This document shows positions 1-9,761 of a stretch of DNA of 64,000 nt, one piece after another. A program made the position numbers and the translations under genes. Source of the DNA: an uncultured Duodenibacillus sp. (lineage in GTDB: Bacteria; Pseudomonadota; Gammaproteobacteria; Burkholderiales; Burkholderiaceae_F); NCBI GenBank assembly GCA_944390745.1, contig CALXQK010000010.1, forward strand, positions 104,144-168,143. The letters are read 5' to 3'. Below the pieces are notes generated by a model, which saw only the letters and a program-made list of their open reading frames with translations, ran no database searches and was not told where the DNA came from. The stretch's first letter is position 1. The number at the start of each line of letters is the position of its first letter.

Positions 1-125
1 AACAAGGAGCAGGCGCGTGCGGCCAGCCTTCCTGCGGGGGACGTCCTCCGCGGGCTCCGGCATCTCCCGGTCCAAGGGGAGAAAACGGGGCGGGGCGGCG
101 GCGTGCGCGTCGACGGAGAACAACA

Positions 126-365
126 ATGAGCAGCAATAACAAAGGGCAGCTTCTGCAGGATCCGTTCCTGAACATCTTGCGCAAGGATCACATTCCGGTG
201 TCGATTTACCTCGTCAACGGCATCAAGCTTCAGGGACAGATTGAATCTTTTGACCAGTACGTGGTGCTGCTGCGCAACACCGTGACGCAGATGGTCTACA
301 AGCACGCGATCAGCACCGTCGTTCCGACGAGAGCGGTCAACATGCCCAGCGCTTCGGAAGAATAA
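126..365 (+). CDS. hfq: RNA chaperone Hfq
   Basis: The 79-residue product is a complete Hfq, the hexameric Sm-like chaperone that brings small RNAs and mRNAs together. The Sm1 region ([22 protein letters not shown]) is near the N-terminus and the Sm2 signature YKHA with the following ISTVVP is at about residues 58-67. The C-terminal tail is short (about 12 residues after the Sm core), as in many betaproteobacteria and unlike the longer E. coli tail. GGAG lies just upstream of the ATG. hflX starts three bases after the stop, so the two are co-transcribed, as in most Burkholderiales. Confidence 0.97.
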   Translation: MSSNNKGQLLQDPFLNILRKDHIPVSIYLVNGIKLQGQIESFDQYVVLLRNTVTQMVYKHAISTVVPTRAVNMPSASEE

Positions 366-368
366 GCG

Positions 369-1595
369 TTGACGAAGTTTCAGTTTGACAGTGCGCGGGA
401 GGCTCAAGCCGCCCGCGCTTTTCTTGTGACCGTTGCACTCGGCCGCCCGGCGCTTGCCGATGCCGCCGAGGAGCTCTCCGAGCTGGTGCGCTCCGACGCC
501 CTCGAGCCCGTGGGCCTGCTGCAGGCCCGGCGCGACAAGCCCGATCCCGCCACCTATCTCGGAAGCGGAAAGATCGAGGAGATCAAGGGGCTCGCGAAGG
601 CCGCAGGCGCCGACGTCGTGGTGTTTGACGCGGCGCTTTCGGCCGCGCAGGAGCGCAACATCGCCAATGCCCTGGGCATTGCGGTGATGGACCGCACCGA
701 GCTCATCCTTGAAATCTTTCGACGCCGCGCCAAGAGCCGCGAGGGGCGGCTGCAGGTGGAGCTTGCGCGCCTTGAGCATCTTTCCACGCGGCTTGTGCGC
801 GGATGGACGCACCTTGAGCGCCAGCGCGGCGGACTCGGAAAGACGGGCGGCCCGGGCGAAAAGCAGATTGAGCTTGACCGCCGCATGATCGCCGCCCGCG
901 TCAAGATGCTCAAAAGCCAGTTGAAGAAGCTCGAGCGCCAGCGCGACACGCAGCGCCGCTCGCGCATGCGCACCGACACCGTGACGGTGAGTCTCGTGGG
1001 CTACACCAACGCGGGCAAGTCGACGCTCTTCAACCGCCTTGTGCGCGAGAAAACCTATGCGGCCGACCAGCTCTTCGCGACGCTCGATACGACGGCGCGG
1101 CGCTGCTGGGTGAGCGATGATCAGACGGTGATTCTCTCGGACACGGTCGGCTTCATCCGCGGGCTGCCGCACCAGCTCGTCGAGGCATTCAAGTCGACGC
1201 TCGATGAGACGGTGCACGCCGACGTGCTGCTGCACGTGGTTGACGCAAGCTCGCCCGTGCGCGAGGAGCAGATGGCCTCGGTGCAGGAGGTGCTCGGGCA
1301 GATTCACGCCGAGGACATTCCCGTCATCACGGTGTTCAACAAGATTGATCTGTGCGGCCGTAGCCCCCTGCTGCAGCGCCATCCCGACGGGCGCGTGAAG
1401 TCTGTCGCCATCAGCGCGGCAACGGGCGAGGGGGTGGATCTGCTGCGCGAGGCGCTCGCCGAGACCGTCGTCGCCCTGCAGCAGCAAAATGCATCGCTGC
1501 CGCGCGAGCCCGAGCCCTGGGAGCTTGAGGCCGATCCCCGGGGCCGCAGCAAGAGCGATCAGGAGGCCCTTGCCGAGCTCGAGGCGCTTTTGTAA
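369..1595 (+). CDS. hflX: Ribosome-associated GTPase HflX
   Basis: HflX is a GTPase that binds the 50S subunit and splits stalled or hibernating ribosomes. The 408-residue product has the N-terminal HflX domain (GLLQARRDKPDPATYLGSGK), a basic coiled-coil linker (about residues 160-200), and a GTPase domain with G1 GYTNAGKST (about 210), G3 DTVGF (about 258) and G4 NKID (about 323). The start is a TTG three bases downstream of hfq; no better in-frame start is visible before the conserved region. Expression is probably coupled to hfq. Confidence 0.96.
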   Translation: MTKFQFDSAREAQAARAFLVTVALGRPALADAAEELSELVRSDALEPVGLLQARRDKPDPATYLGSGKIEEIKGLAKAAGADVVVFDAALSAAQERNIANALGIAVMDRTELILEIFRRRAKSREGRLQVELARLEHLSTRLVRGWTHLERQRGGLGKTGGPGEKQIELDRRMIAARVKMLKSQLKKLERQRDTQRRSRMRTDTVTVSLVGYTNAGKSTLFNRLVREKTYAADQLFATLDTTARRCWVSDDQTVILSDTVGFIRGLPHQLVEAFKSTLDETVHADVLLHVVDASSPVREEQMASVQEVLGQIHAEDIPVITVFNKIDLCGRSPLLQRHPDGRVKSVAISAATGEGVDLLREALAETVVALQQQNASLPREPEPWELEADPRGRSKSDQEALAELEALL

Positions 1596-1754
1596 GGCCG
1601 GGTTTTGCAAAGGTGTTTCAAGCCGTAGCAAAGTCCCGGTCCGGGCGAAGCTCAATGCTAAACTCGTAGCGCTTTTTTCTTGACATGTCCGCCCTTTTTT
1701 GCAGCTCTGGACACCGTCAGCGGGCGGACGACGATTTAGGAAACCATTCAATCC

Positions 1755-3257
1755 ATGTCTATCAATGACCCCCAGTGGGGCCGCAATGCCGGAGGCGGCA
1801 AGTCCGGCGACGCGGGAGACGATGATCCTCGCGGCAAGCCCGAGCGCCCCGACAACGAGGAGCAGTCCCCGCGCAACGACCGCGCCGACGAGGCTCGCGA
1901 CGAGCGTCGTCCGGATCCGCCGCAGCGCGGCCGCGGCGAACCCACCAGCGACCTTGACCAGCTCTGGGATGACTTCAACCGCATGCTGGGCTCGATCATG
2001 GGCGGAGGCGGCAAAAACCGCAGGCCCGGCAATGCGGGCTGGCAGCAGGATCGCGATGACGACTCGCGCAGCTGGAATTCCGATGCGCGCGAAGACGCCT
2101 CCGAGGACAGGCAGCCGCAGACGCGCCGCTCCACGAGCGGCTTCGGCGGCTTCGGCGGCCGGGGCGGCAGGCGCGGCAATGCGGGCGGCCGCGGCTTCTC
2201 GGCGCGCGGACTGGTGCTTCTGGCGGGCGTGGCCGTCATCGGCTGGGCCGCAAGCGGCATCTACATCGTTCCCGAGGGCCAGGTGGGCGTGGTGACCACG
2301 TTCGGGCGCTATACGAGCGACAGTGCGGCCGGCATCAACTGGCGCGCGCCCTGGCCCATCCAGGAGGTCGAGATCGTGGACGTCTCGAGCGTGCGCAAGG
2401 CCGAGATCGGCATCAAGGGCACCTCAAGCCGCCTGCGCGAGGCCCTGATGCTCACCGACGACGAGAACATCGTCGACGTGCAGTTCAACGTGCAGTACCG
2501 CATCCGTCTGCACCAGGCCAAGGACTACCTCTTCCGCAGCCGTGATCCCGACCAGGCGGTGATCGGCGCCGCCGAAAGCGCGATGCGCGAGGTGGTGGGC
2601 CGCAAGACGATGGACTCGGTGCTCTTTGAGAGCAAGCAGGAGATCGCCTCCAACGTGCAGACGATCATGCAGCAGATGCTCGACCGCTATCAGACGGGCA
2701 TTGAGGTGATGAGCGTGGCCATTCAGAACGCGCAGCCGCCCCAGCCCGTGCAGGCCGCCTTCAACGACGCCGTCAAGGCCGGGCAGGACCGTGAGCGCCA
2801 GATCAACGAGGGCCAGGCCTATGCCAATGCGGTCGTGCCGGCCGCGCGCGGCACTGCATCGCGCCTGATTCAGGAGGCCGAGGGCTACAAGGCGCGCGTG
2901 GTGGAGACGGCCACCGGCGACGCCGAGCGCTTCTCGATGGTGCTCTCCCAGTACGAAAAGGCTCCGCAGGTCACGCGCGAGCGCATCTACATCGACGCCA
3001 TGCGGGACATCTACGCCTCGACGCAGAAGGTGCTCGTCGACACGCGCTCGGGAAGCAATCTGCTCTATCTGCCGCTTGACAAGCTCGTCGAGCGCAGCGC
3101 CCCGGGGGCGGCGGCCGCGCCCTCGACGCCTGCAGCCGCGGCTGCCTCCTCGCTTGCCGCGCCGCAGACCGGCGCCGCTCAGCAGCCGGCGGCTCCCGCG
3201 GCAAACGCCTCGCGCGACATTGATCCCCGCGCGGCCTTCCGCATGCGCGGTGAATGA
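1755..3257 (+). CDS. hflK: FtsH protease modulator HflK
   Basis: HflK is a membrane-anchored SPFH/prohibitin-family protein that forms the periplasmic HflKC cage around FtsH. The product is 500 residues. A Gly/Arg/Asp-rich, disordered cytoplasmic N-terminal stretch covers about residues 1-150, followed by one membrane segment (GLVLLAGVAVIGWAASGIYI, about 153-172) and the SPFH domain (VPEGQVGVVTTFGRY onward). A long Ala/Pro-rich tail ends the protein. The N-terminal extension is longer than in E. coli HflK (419 residues in total). The stop overlaps a possible upstream ATG of hflC, so translation of the pair is probably coupled. Confidence 0.96.
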   Translation: MSINDPQWGRNAGGGKSGDAGDDDPRGKPERPDNEEQSPRNDRADEARDERRPDPPQRGRGEPTSDLDQLWDDFNRMLGSIMGGGGKNRRPGNAGWQQDRDDDSRSWNSDAREDASEDRQPQTRRSTSGFGGFGGRGGRRGNAGGRGFSARGLVLLAGVAVIGWAASGIYIVPEGQVGVVTTFGRYTSDSAAGINWRAPWPIQEVEIVDVSSVRKAEIGIKGTSSRLREALMLTDDENIVDVQFNVQYRIRLHQAKDYLFRSRDPDQAVIGAAESAMREVVGRKTMDSVLFESKQEIASNVQTIMQQMLDRYQTGIEVMSVAIQNAQPPQPVQAAFNDAVKAGQDRERQINEGQAYANAVVPAARGTASRLIQEAEGYKARVVETATGDAERFSMVLSQYEKAPQVTRERIYIDAMRDIYASTQKVLVDTRSGSNLLYLPLDKLVERSAPGAAAAPSTPAAAAASSLAAPQTGAAQQPAAPAANASRDIDPRAAFRMRGE

Positions 3258-3274
3258 CCGGGGGAACACAGACA

Positions 3275-4162
3275 ATGAAGAAATTTACGACATTGGTGAT
3301 TGCGGCGATCATTGCCGTGGGTGCGGCGCGCCTTTGCCTGTATACGGTGGGCGAGCGCGAATACGCGCTGGTCTTTGCCCTGGGCGAGCTCGTTGAGGTC
3401 AAGAGCGAGCCGGGACTTTATGCAAAGCTCCCCGCACCGTTTCAAAACGTGGTCTATCTGGACCGGCGCATCCTCACCATGGACACGCCCCAGGCTGATC
3501 TCGTGCAGACCAGCGAAAAGAAGAATCTTCTGATCGACAGCTTCGTGAAGTGGCGCATTCATGACCCCCGCTCGTACTGGGTGTCGTTTCAGGGCAGCGA
3601 GCGTGCGGCTGAAGACCGCGTGGCGGCCCTGCTGCGCGACGCCCTGAACCAGACGGTGAACCGCCGCACGGTCAACCAGATCACCAGCCGCGAGCGCGAC
3701 CGCGCCATGAGCGAGATCAAGGCGGCGCTGCAGTCTCGGGTGAGCGACGTCGGCATCGAAATCGTCGACGTGCGCCTCAAGCGCGTGGACTTCACGCCTG
3801 AGATCTCCGAGTCGGTCTACCGCCGCATGGAGGCCGAGCGCAAGCGCGTGGCAAGCGAGGAGCGCAGCGAGGGCGCCGCGGCCGCCGAGAAGATTCGCGC
3901 CGAGGCCGACCGCCAGCGCGCGGTGATTCTTGCCGAGGCCTATCGCGATGCCCAGCGCATCAAGGGCGAGGGCGACTCCCGCGCCAATGCGATCTACGCC
4001 GAGGCATTCAGCAAGGATCCGGAGTTTGCGCGGTTTTACCGCAACATCGACGCCTACCGCATGAGCTTTGGAAAGCCCACCGACATGATGGTGCTCGACG
4101 GCTCGGGCGAGTTCTTTGAGATTTTCAAGGATCCCGAAGCCGGCGCCGCAAAGCAGCGCTGA
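3275..4162 (+). CDS. hflC: FtsH protease modulator HflC
   Basis: HflC is the partner of HflK in the FtsH-regulating complex. The 295-residue product has a single N-terminal membrane anchor (KKFTTLVIAAIIAVGAARL) followed by the SPFH domain (YTVGEREYALVFALGEL) and a charged coiled-coil region (EAERKRVASEERSEGAAAAE). An ATG at 3254 overlaps the hflK stop, but the ATG at 3275 has GGGGGA about ten bases upstream and begins directly with the expected MKKF membrane anchor, so I prefer 3275. Confidence 0.95.
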   Translation: MKKFTTLVIAAIIAVGAARLCLYTVGEREYALVFALGELVEVKSEPGLYAKLPAPFQNVVYLDRRILTMDTPQADLVQTSEKKNLLIDSFVKWRIHDPRSYWVSFQGSERAAEDRVAALLRDALNQTVNRRTVNQITSRERDRAMSEIKAALQSRVSDVGIEIVDVRLKRVDFTPEISESVYRRMEAERKRVASEERSEGAAAAEKIRAEADRQRAVILAEAYRDAQRIKGEGDSRANAIYAEAFSKDPEFARFYRNIDAYRMSFGKPTDMMVLDGSGEFFEIFKDPEAGAAKQR

Positions 4163-4194
4163 TGAGGGCGGTCTGATCCGCAGGGTGCAGAGGC

Positions 4195-4386
4195 ATGAAG
4201 GTCATTCTTCTTGCGCTGGGCTTCATGATCGTCTTTGAGGGAGTCTTTCCCTTGATCGCGCCCGGGCTCTGGCAGCAGTCGCTTGAAAAAATCTCGCGCA
4301 TCAATCCAGAGACCGTCCGCCGGGCGGCCATGGTGATGGTGATCGCGGGGCTGGGCTGGATCTGGGTTCTGACAGCGTTTGTCTGA
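4195..4386 (+). CDS. DUF2065 family small membrane protein
   Basis: This 63-residue protein consists almost entirely of two hydrophobic segments (VILLALGFMIVFEGVFPLIA and MVMVIAGLGWIWVLTAF) with a short loop between them. The size, the two segments and the position between hflC and hisZ match the DUF2065 (YjeT-like) family, which sits at this locus in many proteobacteria. Its function is unknown; linkage to hflKC suggests a membrane role in the same neighbourhood. It starts 32 bases after hflC. Confidence 0.85.
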   Translation: MKVILLALGFMIVFEGVFPLIAPGLWQQSLEKISRINPETVRRAAMVMVIAGLGWIWVLTAFV

Positions 4387-4464
4387 ACCCGGACCGGCGC
4401 CGGCGGTGAATCGGAGACATCGACAAAAGCAAGAACAGCAAGGATAGGGAGCGTTCGTTCACAC

Positions 4465-5628
4465 ATGCCCAACTGGCTCATTCCGGACAATTTTGCAGAC
4501 ATCCTGCCCCGGCAGGCGCGCACGCTTGAAAAGATGCGTCGCGATTGTCTTGACCTTTTTGCGGCGCACGGCTTTGAGCTCGTGCAGCCGCCCCTGGTCG
4601 AATTTGTTGACTCGCTGCTCACGGGCAGCGGCAGCGACCTTGACAACAACACCTTCAAGTTCATGGATCAGAAGGGCGGCAAGATGATCGGCCTGCGTGC
4701 GGACATGACGCCGCAGGCCGCGCGCATTGACGCGCACATCCTCAACCGTCCGGGCGTCTGCCGCCTGTGCTACGCGGGCAGCTGTCTGCATGCCCGTCCG
4801 ATGCATCCGCTGGCGAGTCGCGAGCCGGTCGTGGCCGGCGCCGAAATCTTCGGCGCCTCGGGGCTTGAGGCCGACGCGCAGGTGATGCGCCTTGCCGTCA
4901 AGAGTCTGCGCAGGCTCGGTCTGAAGACCGTGCATCTTGACATCGGCCACACGGGGGTGCTGCGCGCGCTTCTTGACGATCAGCCGCTTACCGACGAGCG
5001 GCTGCATGCGCTCGTGCGCGCGCTGCGCATGAAGGATCCGGTGGCGCTGCAGGCCGCGGCCTCGGACTTTGACGAGACCACCCGCGCCGGGCTGGTGGCG
5101 CTCGCGCGCTACTTCGGCGATGCGGACGTTCTCGACGTGCTCGAGCGCGAGCTGCCGCAAAAGCCCGCGATTCGCGAGGCCATTGAGGAGGTGCGCACGC
5201 TCGCCGGCCTGTGCGGCGCCGATGAGACGAGCTTTGACTTCTGCGACGTCCACGGCTACCAGTACCTCACGGGCATTACGTTTTCGGCCAACATACCGCA
5301 ATATGCTCAGGCGGTTTTGCGCGGCGGGCGGTATGATGGTGTGGGTCTTGCCTTCGGCCGTTCGCGGCCCGCCTGCGGATTCACGATTTATCTGCGGGAG
5401 CTTGCGGGGGTGCCCGAACTCGAGGAGCCGGCGCTGCCCGAGGCCGTGATCGCCGCCGGCCCCGTGGATCCCGAATTTGAAGCCTGCGTCGAGCGCCTGC
5501 GCGACGAGGGCCGTGTTGTCGTGCGCCTGCTTCCGGGGGAGAAGTCCGAGGAGACCGCGCGGCAGTTTTGCGTGACGCACGAACTTGTGCGCACGCCCGA
5601 AGGAATTGAGCTCGTTGCTCGCAACTAA
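4465..5628 (+). CDS. hisZ: ATP phosphoribosyltransferase regulatory subunit HisZ
   Basis: HisZ is a catalytically inactive paralogue of histidyl-tRNA synthetase that forms a hetero-octamer with short-form HisG for the first step of histidine synthesis. The 387-residue product has the class II synthetase-like core (LRADMTPQAARIDA, AGSCLHARP, YDGVGLAFGRSRPACGF) but no C-terminal anticodon-binding domain, which distinguishes it from HisS. It lies directly before purA, the standard Burkholderiales arrangement. hisG itself is not in this window. Confidence 0.95.
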   Translation: MPNWLIPDNFADILPRQARTLEKMRRDCLDLFAAHGFELVQPPLVEFVDSLLTGSGSDLDNNTFKFMDQKGGKMIGLRADMTPQAARIDAHILNRPGVCRLCYAGSCLHARPMHPLASREPVVAGAEIFGASGLEADAQVMRLAVKSLRRLGLKTVHLDIGHTGVLRALLDDQPLTDERLHALVRALRMKDPVALQAAASDFDETTRAGLVALARYFGDADVLDVLERELPQKPAIREAIEEVRTLAGLCGADETSFDFCDVHGYQYLTGITFSANIPQYAQAVLRGGRYDGVGLAFGRSRPACGFTIYLRELAGVPELEEPALPEAVIAAGPVDPEFEACVERLRDEGRVVVRLLPGEKSEETARQFCVTHELVRTPEGIELVARN

Positions 5629-5634
5629 AGCTAG

Positions 5635-6939
<1,305 letters not shown>

Positions 6940-6969
6940 TCTAAAATTAGAGCTTCAAACTCATTTTTT

Positions 6970-7000
6970 GGCGGTTTCCGCAGGACCTGCGGGAGCCGCC
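6970..7000 (+). terminator. Hairpin after purA, possible weak terminator
   Basis: Two 15-base arms (6970-6984 and 6986-7000) pair with two G-U wobbles and one mismatch. The hairpin is followed by TTGCATTT rather than a proper T run, so it may be a leaky terminator or processing site between purA and the next gene. Confidence 0.35.
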
Positions 7001-7059
7001 TTGCATTTATCGGCCGCGGCGATCCAAGGCCGGGACAGATTTTTCAGGAATGCTTGGTT

Positions 7060-7593
7060 ATGGCTGAGAGTTCACACGCCCACTACAACTGGAACGAATA
7101 CATCGACCTGTGCGAGCGGCTCGTGGCCCGCGTGGGCATGAGCGGCTGGACGTTTGACTGCGTGCTGTGTCTGGCGCGCGGCGGCATGCGCCCGGGAGAC
7201 TTCTTCAGCCGCATCTACGGCAAGCCCCTTGCCGTGCTCTCGACGAGCTCCTACCGCGAGGCAGCGGGCACCGTGCAGGGGGACCTTGACATCGCCCGCT
7301 ACATCACGGGCGTGAGCGAGCTCAAGGGAAAGCTCCTTCTCGTGGACGATCTGTGCGACTCGGGCCAGACCATCATGAAGGTGGTCGAGCACCTCAAGCG
7401 CAACTATCCCGGAGTGACCGAAATCCGCGTGGCGGTGCTCTGGACCAAGGCCTGCTCGGTCTTCAAGCCCGACTACTGCGTGGTGCACTTTGAAGACAGC
7501 CCCTGGATCCACCAGCCCTTTGAGTGCTACGACGATCTGGGCATTGAAAATCACATCGCGCGCTGCCGCGAGAAGTTCGGCGACAACATCTGA
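7060..7593 (+). CDS. Phosphoribosyltransferase family protein
   Basis: This 177-residue protein belongs to the type I phosphoribosyltransferase fold. The PRPP-binding signature LLVDDLCDSGQTI is at about residues 92-104 and an upstream CLARGGMRPGDFFSR loop resembles that of xanthine/hypoxanthine-type enzymes. The exact base is not determinable; a purine base is the likeliest given the adjacent purA, and hisZ-purA-PRT order is conserved in Burkholderiales. An in-frame TTG at 7054 is possible, but the ATG at 7060 with CAGGAA ten bases upstream is the better start. Confidence 0.88.
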   Translation: MAESSHAHYNWNEYIDLCERLVARVGMSGWTFDCVLCLARGGMRPGDFFSRIYGKPLAVLSTSSYREAAGTVQGDLDIARYITGVSELKGKLLLVDDLCDSGQTIMKVVEHLKRNYPGVTEIRVAVLWTKACSVFKPDYCVVHFEDSPWIHQPFECYDDLGIENHIARCREKFGDNI

Positions 7594-7649
7594 TCGCCGC
7601 CCAGAGCCGCGCACTTTTTCAACAGTGCGCCCCCAACCGGGTCGCCAGC

Positions 7650-7686
7650 GGCACGGCTTCGCCGTGCGGGCGGCCTTGTTTTTTTG
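7650..7686 (+). terminator. Intrinsic terminator after the phosphoribosyltransferase gene
   Basis: A seven-base perfect stem GCACGGC/GCCGTGC with a TTC loop (7651-7667) is followed by GGGCGGCC and then a run of seven T. It sits in the gap between two convergent genes and would end the + strand transcript. Confidence 0.55.
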
Positions 7687-7691
7687 TCGGC

Positions 7692-9425
7692 CTAGGACTG
7701 CTGCAGACTGCGGCAGAAGCGCGTGCGGCCCAGAAGCTGCGCCATGGCGGTCTCAAGGTCGTCCGTACGGCGCACAAAGACCGTGTTGCGGACAATGTTT
7801 TCGTTGGGCGTGTCAATCGTCATCAGAGCGAGCTCAATGCCGCGCGCGTTCATCTCGTCCTCGGCCGTGCGCGCCAGTCCTGCGGGAAACCGCCCGTCGG
7901 TGATGACGATGAGAAGCCTGTCGCGGGCCGACGTCCGAAAGCTGTGCGCAGCCCATCGCAGCGCCTCGACAATGGGCGTGGATCCGTAGGCCGTCACCGG
8001 CGCGATGCGCTGCAGGCTTCGGCCGATCGGTTCGTCCGCGGCGGCAACGAGCGAAACCTTGTCGTCCTGCCCGGGGCCGGGGAAGATGGCCGCGCGAGCC
8101 GAGCAGCCGGAGACAGCGCGAAGCGCCGAGATGAGCGCAGCGACAATGCACTTGGCCCGGGTCATGGTGCCGATGCCCATGGAGCCTGAACGATCCAGAA
8201 GAATCGTGACGTCGGCCGAGACGTTTCGCTCGGCAGAGGGCGCGGCAAAAAGCCGCGGATCGCGCGCGGCCATCGCATTGAGCCAGTCGGGGGCAAGCTC
8301 AACGCCCTCGCAGCCGCGGCGCTCAAACCCATCATCCTCGGTCTTGAGAACCTCGGAAAACAGCCTCGCAAGCCTTGCGGTGTGCTCGAGCGCCTTTTCA
8401 AACTCCTCGCGGTACTCGTCTGCGCCGCTCATGACGGCGGCGTCAGACGGCCCGTCGGACCAGAACTTCGTCTCGGGGACATCCCTGTCCAAGCTTGCTG
8501 CTGCAAGTTCGGCATCCCGGTCCGGGGAGGGCGTCTCCCAAAACTGCTCCTGCTCCAGCACGCCGGAAATCGCCCGGTCAACCCTCCGGTCAAAGAGCAC
8601 TTCGCGCAGAAACGTCAATGTACGCTTGCTGCGGCGCGGGCGCCCGGTGTTCTTGTAGCGCGGGATGCGGTCCGGGGACCTCCCGGCCGTGCCTTCCTGA
8701 TGGTCGGGAACCGCCGCATTCCCGGCGGCGGCGCCGGCTTTTGAAGTCGCTTCAAGAGCAGGCTCGCGTCCGTGCGTGACCTGCGAGCAGATGGCCGAGA
8801 TGCTCCGGGCCAGGGCAAGCGCCTCGGCCGAGGAGGCAAGGCTGCGGGCCTTGAGCACCTCCGCGTGAAAGCGCTCCATGAGGTCATCGGGGAGATTGGC
8901 GCGCATGCGCTTCTCAAGCCCGGGCAGGCATTGCTGCGCCCAGGAGTACCCATGGTCGGAGAACAGGGTGAAAAGCGTCCAGAGAACGAATGCGCTGCCA
9001 GCCGAGATCGTCTCCGGGGCGGCCGCGCTGATTTGATTCTTTTCCAGAAGCACGCGCCCGAGCTCCTCGCGCCAGAGCCTGTAGCCCGCAAAGCGCTCGG
9101 CCCCCGCCTTGTCGATGCGCAGATCCTCAAAGCTGTTGAAGAGGGCAAAAACAAGGCCTGACTCGCGCGAGGCCTCGCGCACCACCTGCACGTCGGTGTC
9201 GGTCACATGCATCATCTCGTGAATGCCGTGGCCGAGTGCGAGAACTTCAAAATGCTCGTCTGCAGGATCAAGGCTGCCGAGCCAGACCGTCCTGCCGTTT
9301 GTTGAGGGCGACCCGTCAAAGACAAAGGACACCCCCGTGCGCTCGGAGATGGTTTGAAGAAAGGTTTCGACGCCTTTTCTGCGCTCGGCGGCGGAAATTG
9401 TCGGGTCGCGATAAAAAAGAGTCAT
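7692..9425 (-). CDS. CobT-like protein: HExxH region plus C-terminal VWA domain
   Basis: The 577-residue protein resembles the cobaltochelatase CobT/VWA superfamily. The N-terminal part carries HEMMH (residues 69-73) and, about 25 residues later, NSFEDLRID, the spacing seen in CobT-like zinc-peptidase-type regions. The middle is charged and variable. The C-terminal VWA domain has a complete metal-ion-dependent adhesion site: DRSGS (about residue 410), GSTP and TDG. No cobS-like MoxR ATPase or cobalamin gene is nearby, so a cobalt-chelation role is not supported; related VWA proteins usually work with an AAA+ partner. There is no signal peptide, so it is cytoplasmic. Substrate and partner are unknown. 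Confidence 0.8.
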   Translation of the reverse strand: MTLFYRDPTISAAERRKGVETFLQTISERTGVSFVFDGSPSTNGRTVWLGSLDPADEHFEVLALGHGIHEMMHVTDTDVQVVREASRESGLVFALFNSFEDLRIDKAGAERFAGYRLWREELGRVLLEKNQISAAAPETISAGSAFVLWTLFTLFSDHGYSWAQQCLPGLEKRMRANLPDDLMERFHAEVLKARSLASSAEALALARSISAICSQVTHGREPALEATSKAGAAAGNAAVPDHQEGTAGRSPDRIPRYKNTGRPRRSKRTLTFLREVLFDRRVDRAISGVLEQEQFWETPSPDRDAELAAASLDRDVPETKFWSDGPSDAAVMSGADEYREEFEKALEHTARLARLFSEVLKTEDDGFERRGCEGVELAPDWLNAMAARDPRLFAAPSAERNVSADVTILLDRSGSMGIGTMTRAKCIVAALISALRAVSGCSARAAIFPGPGQDDKVSLVAAADEPIGRSLQRIAPVTAYGSTPIVEALRWAAHSFRTSARDRLLIVITDGRFPAGLARTAEDEMNARGIELALMTIDTPNENIVRNTVFVRRTDDLETAMAQLLGRTRFCRSLQQS

Positions 9426-9761
9426 GTGCCGGTCCCTGGTGGTGCTGCTCTGGCGGCAAAAGCCGGCATTTTACGGGAATTTGTCCGCGTGCTGACACGC
9501 TGCGGCAGTTGCCAGGGTCCGCGCAGGGCCGGCCGTCGGGGCGTCATTAAAGGGCGGCGCCCTCAAAGGAGGGGGCGGCAGGGTGGGCCGCGATCGGAAA
9601 ATACAATCGAAAAGCCCCTCCGAACGCATATTTTCAGACCTGTTCAATCAATATGGCGTTCGGAAAATTTTATTGATGGATTTCTTTTCCTTGTTTTATT
9701 CGGCAAGTAAATCAAGGGAAGGAAAACAAAGAAATCCGATTCGCGAATAAAGGAGAAAATA
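9426..9761. other. Divergent intergenic region with inverted repeats
   Basis: This 336-base gap separates the VWA gene and the autotransporter, which diverge. It becomes AT-rich after about 9600. It holds a hairpin-forming inverted repeat (arms 9620-9634 and 9649-9663, CCGAACGC...GCGTTCGG with one bulge) and a second 9-base repeat pair (9678-9686 and 9729-9737, GGATTTCTT/AAGAAATCC). AGGAG at 9751-9755 is the ribosome binding site of the autotransporter. No gene is visible. Confidence 0.55.

Noticed and set aside
1-125. 3' end of an upstream gene running into hfq
   Set aside because: An open frame runs to position 129, but its sequence does not resemble the expected Der C-terminus and it overlaps the hfq start.
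4465-5628. Histidyl-tRNA synthetase (hisS)
   Set aside because: The C-terminal anticodon-binding domain is absent and the position before purA is that of hisZ.
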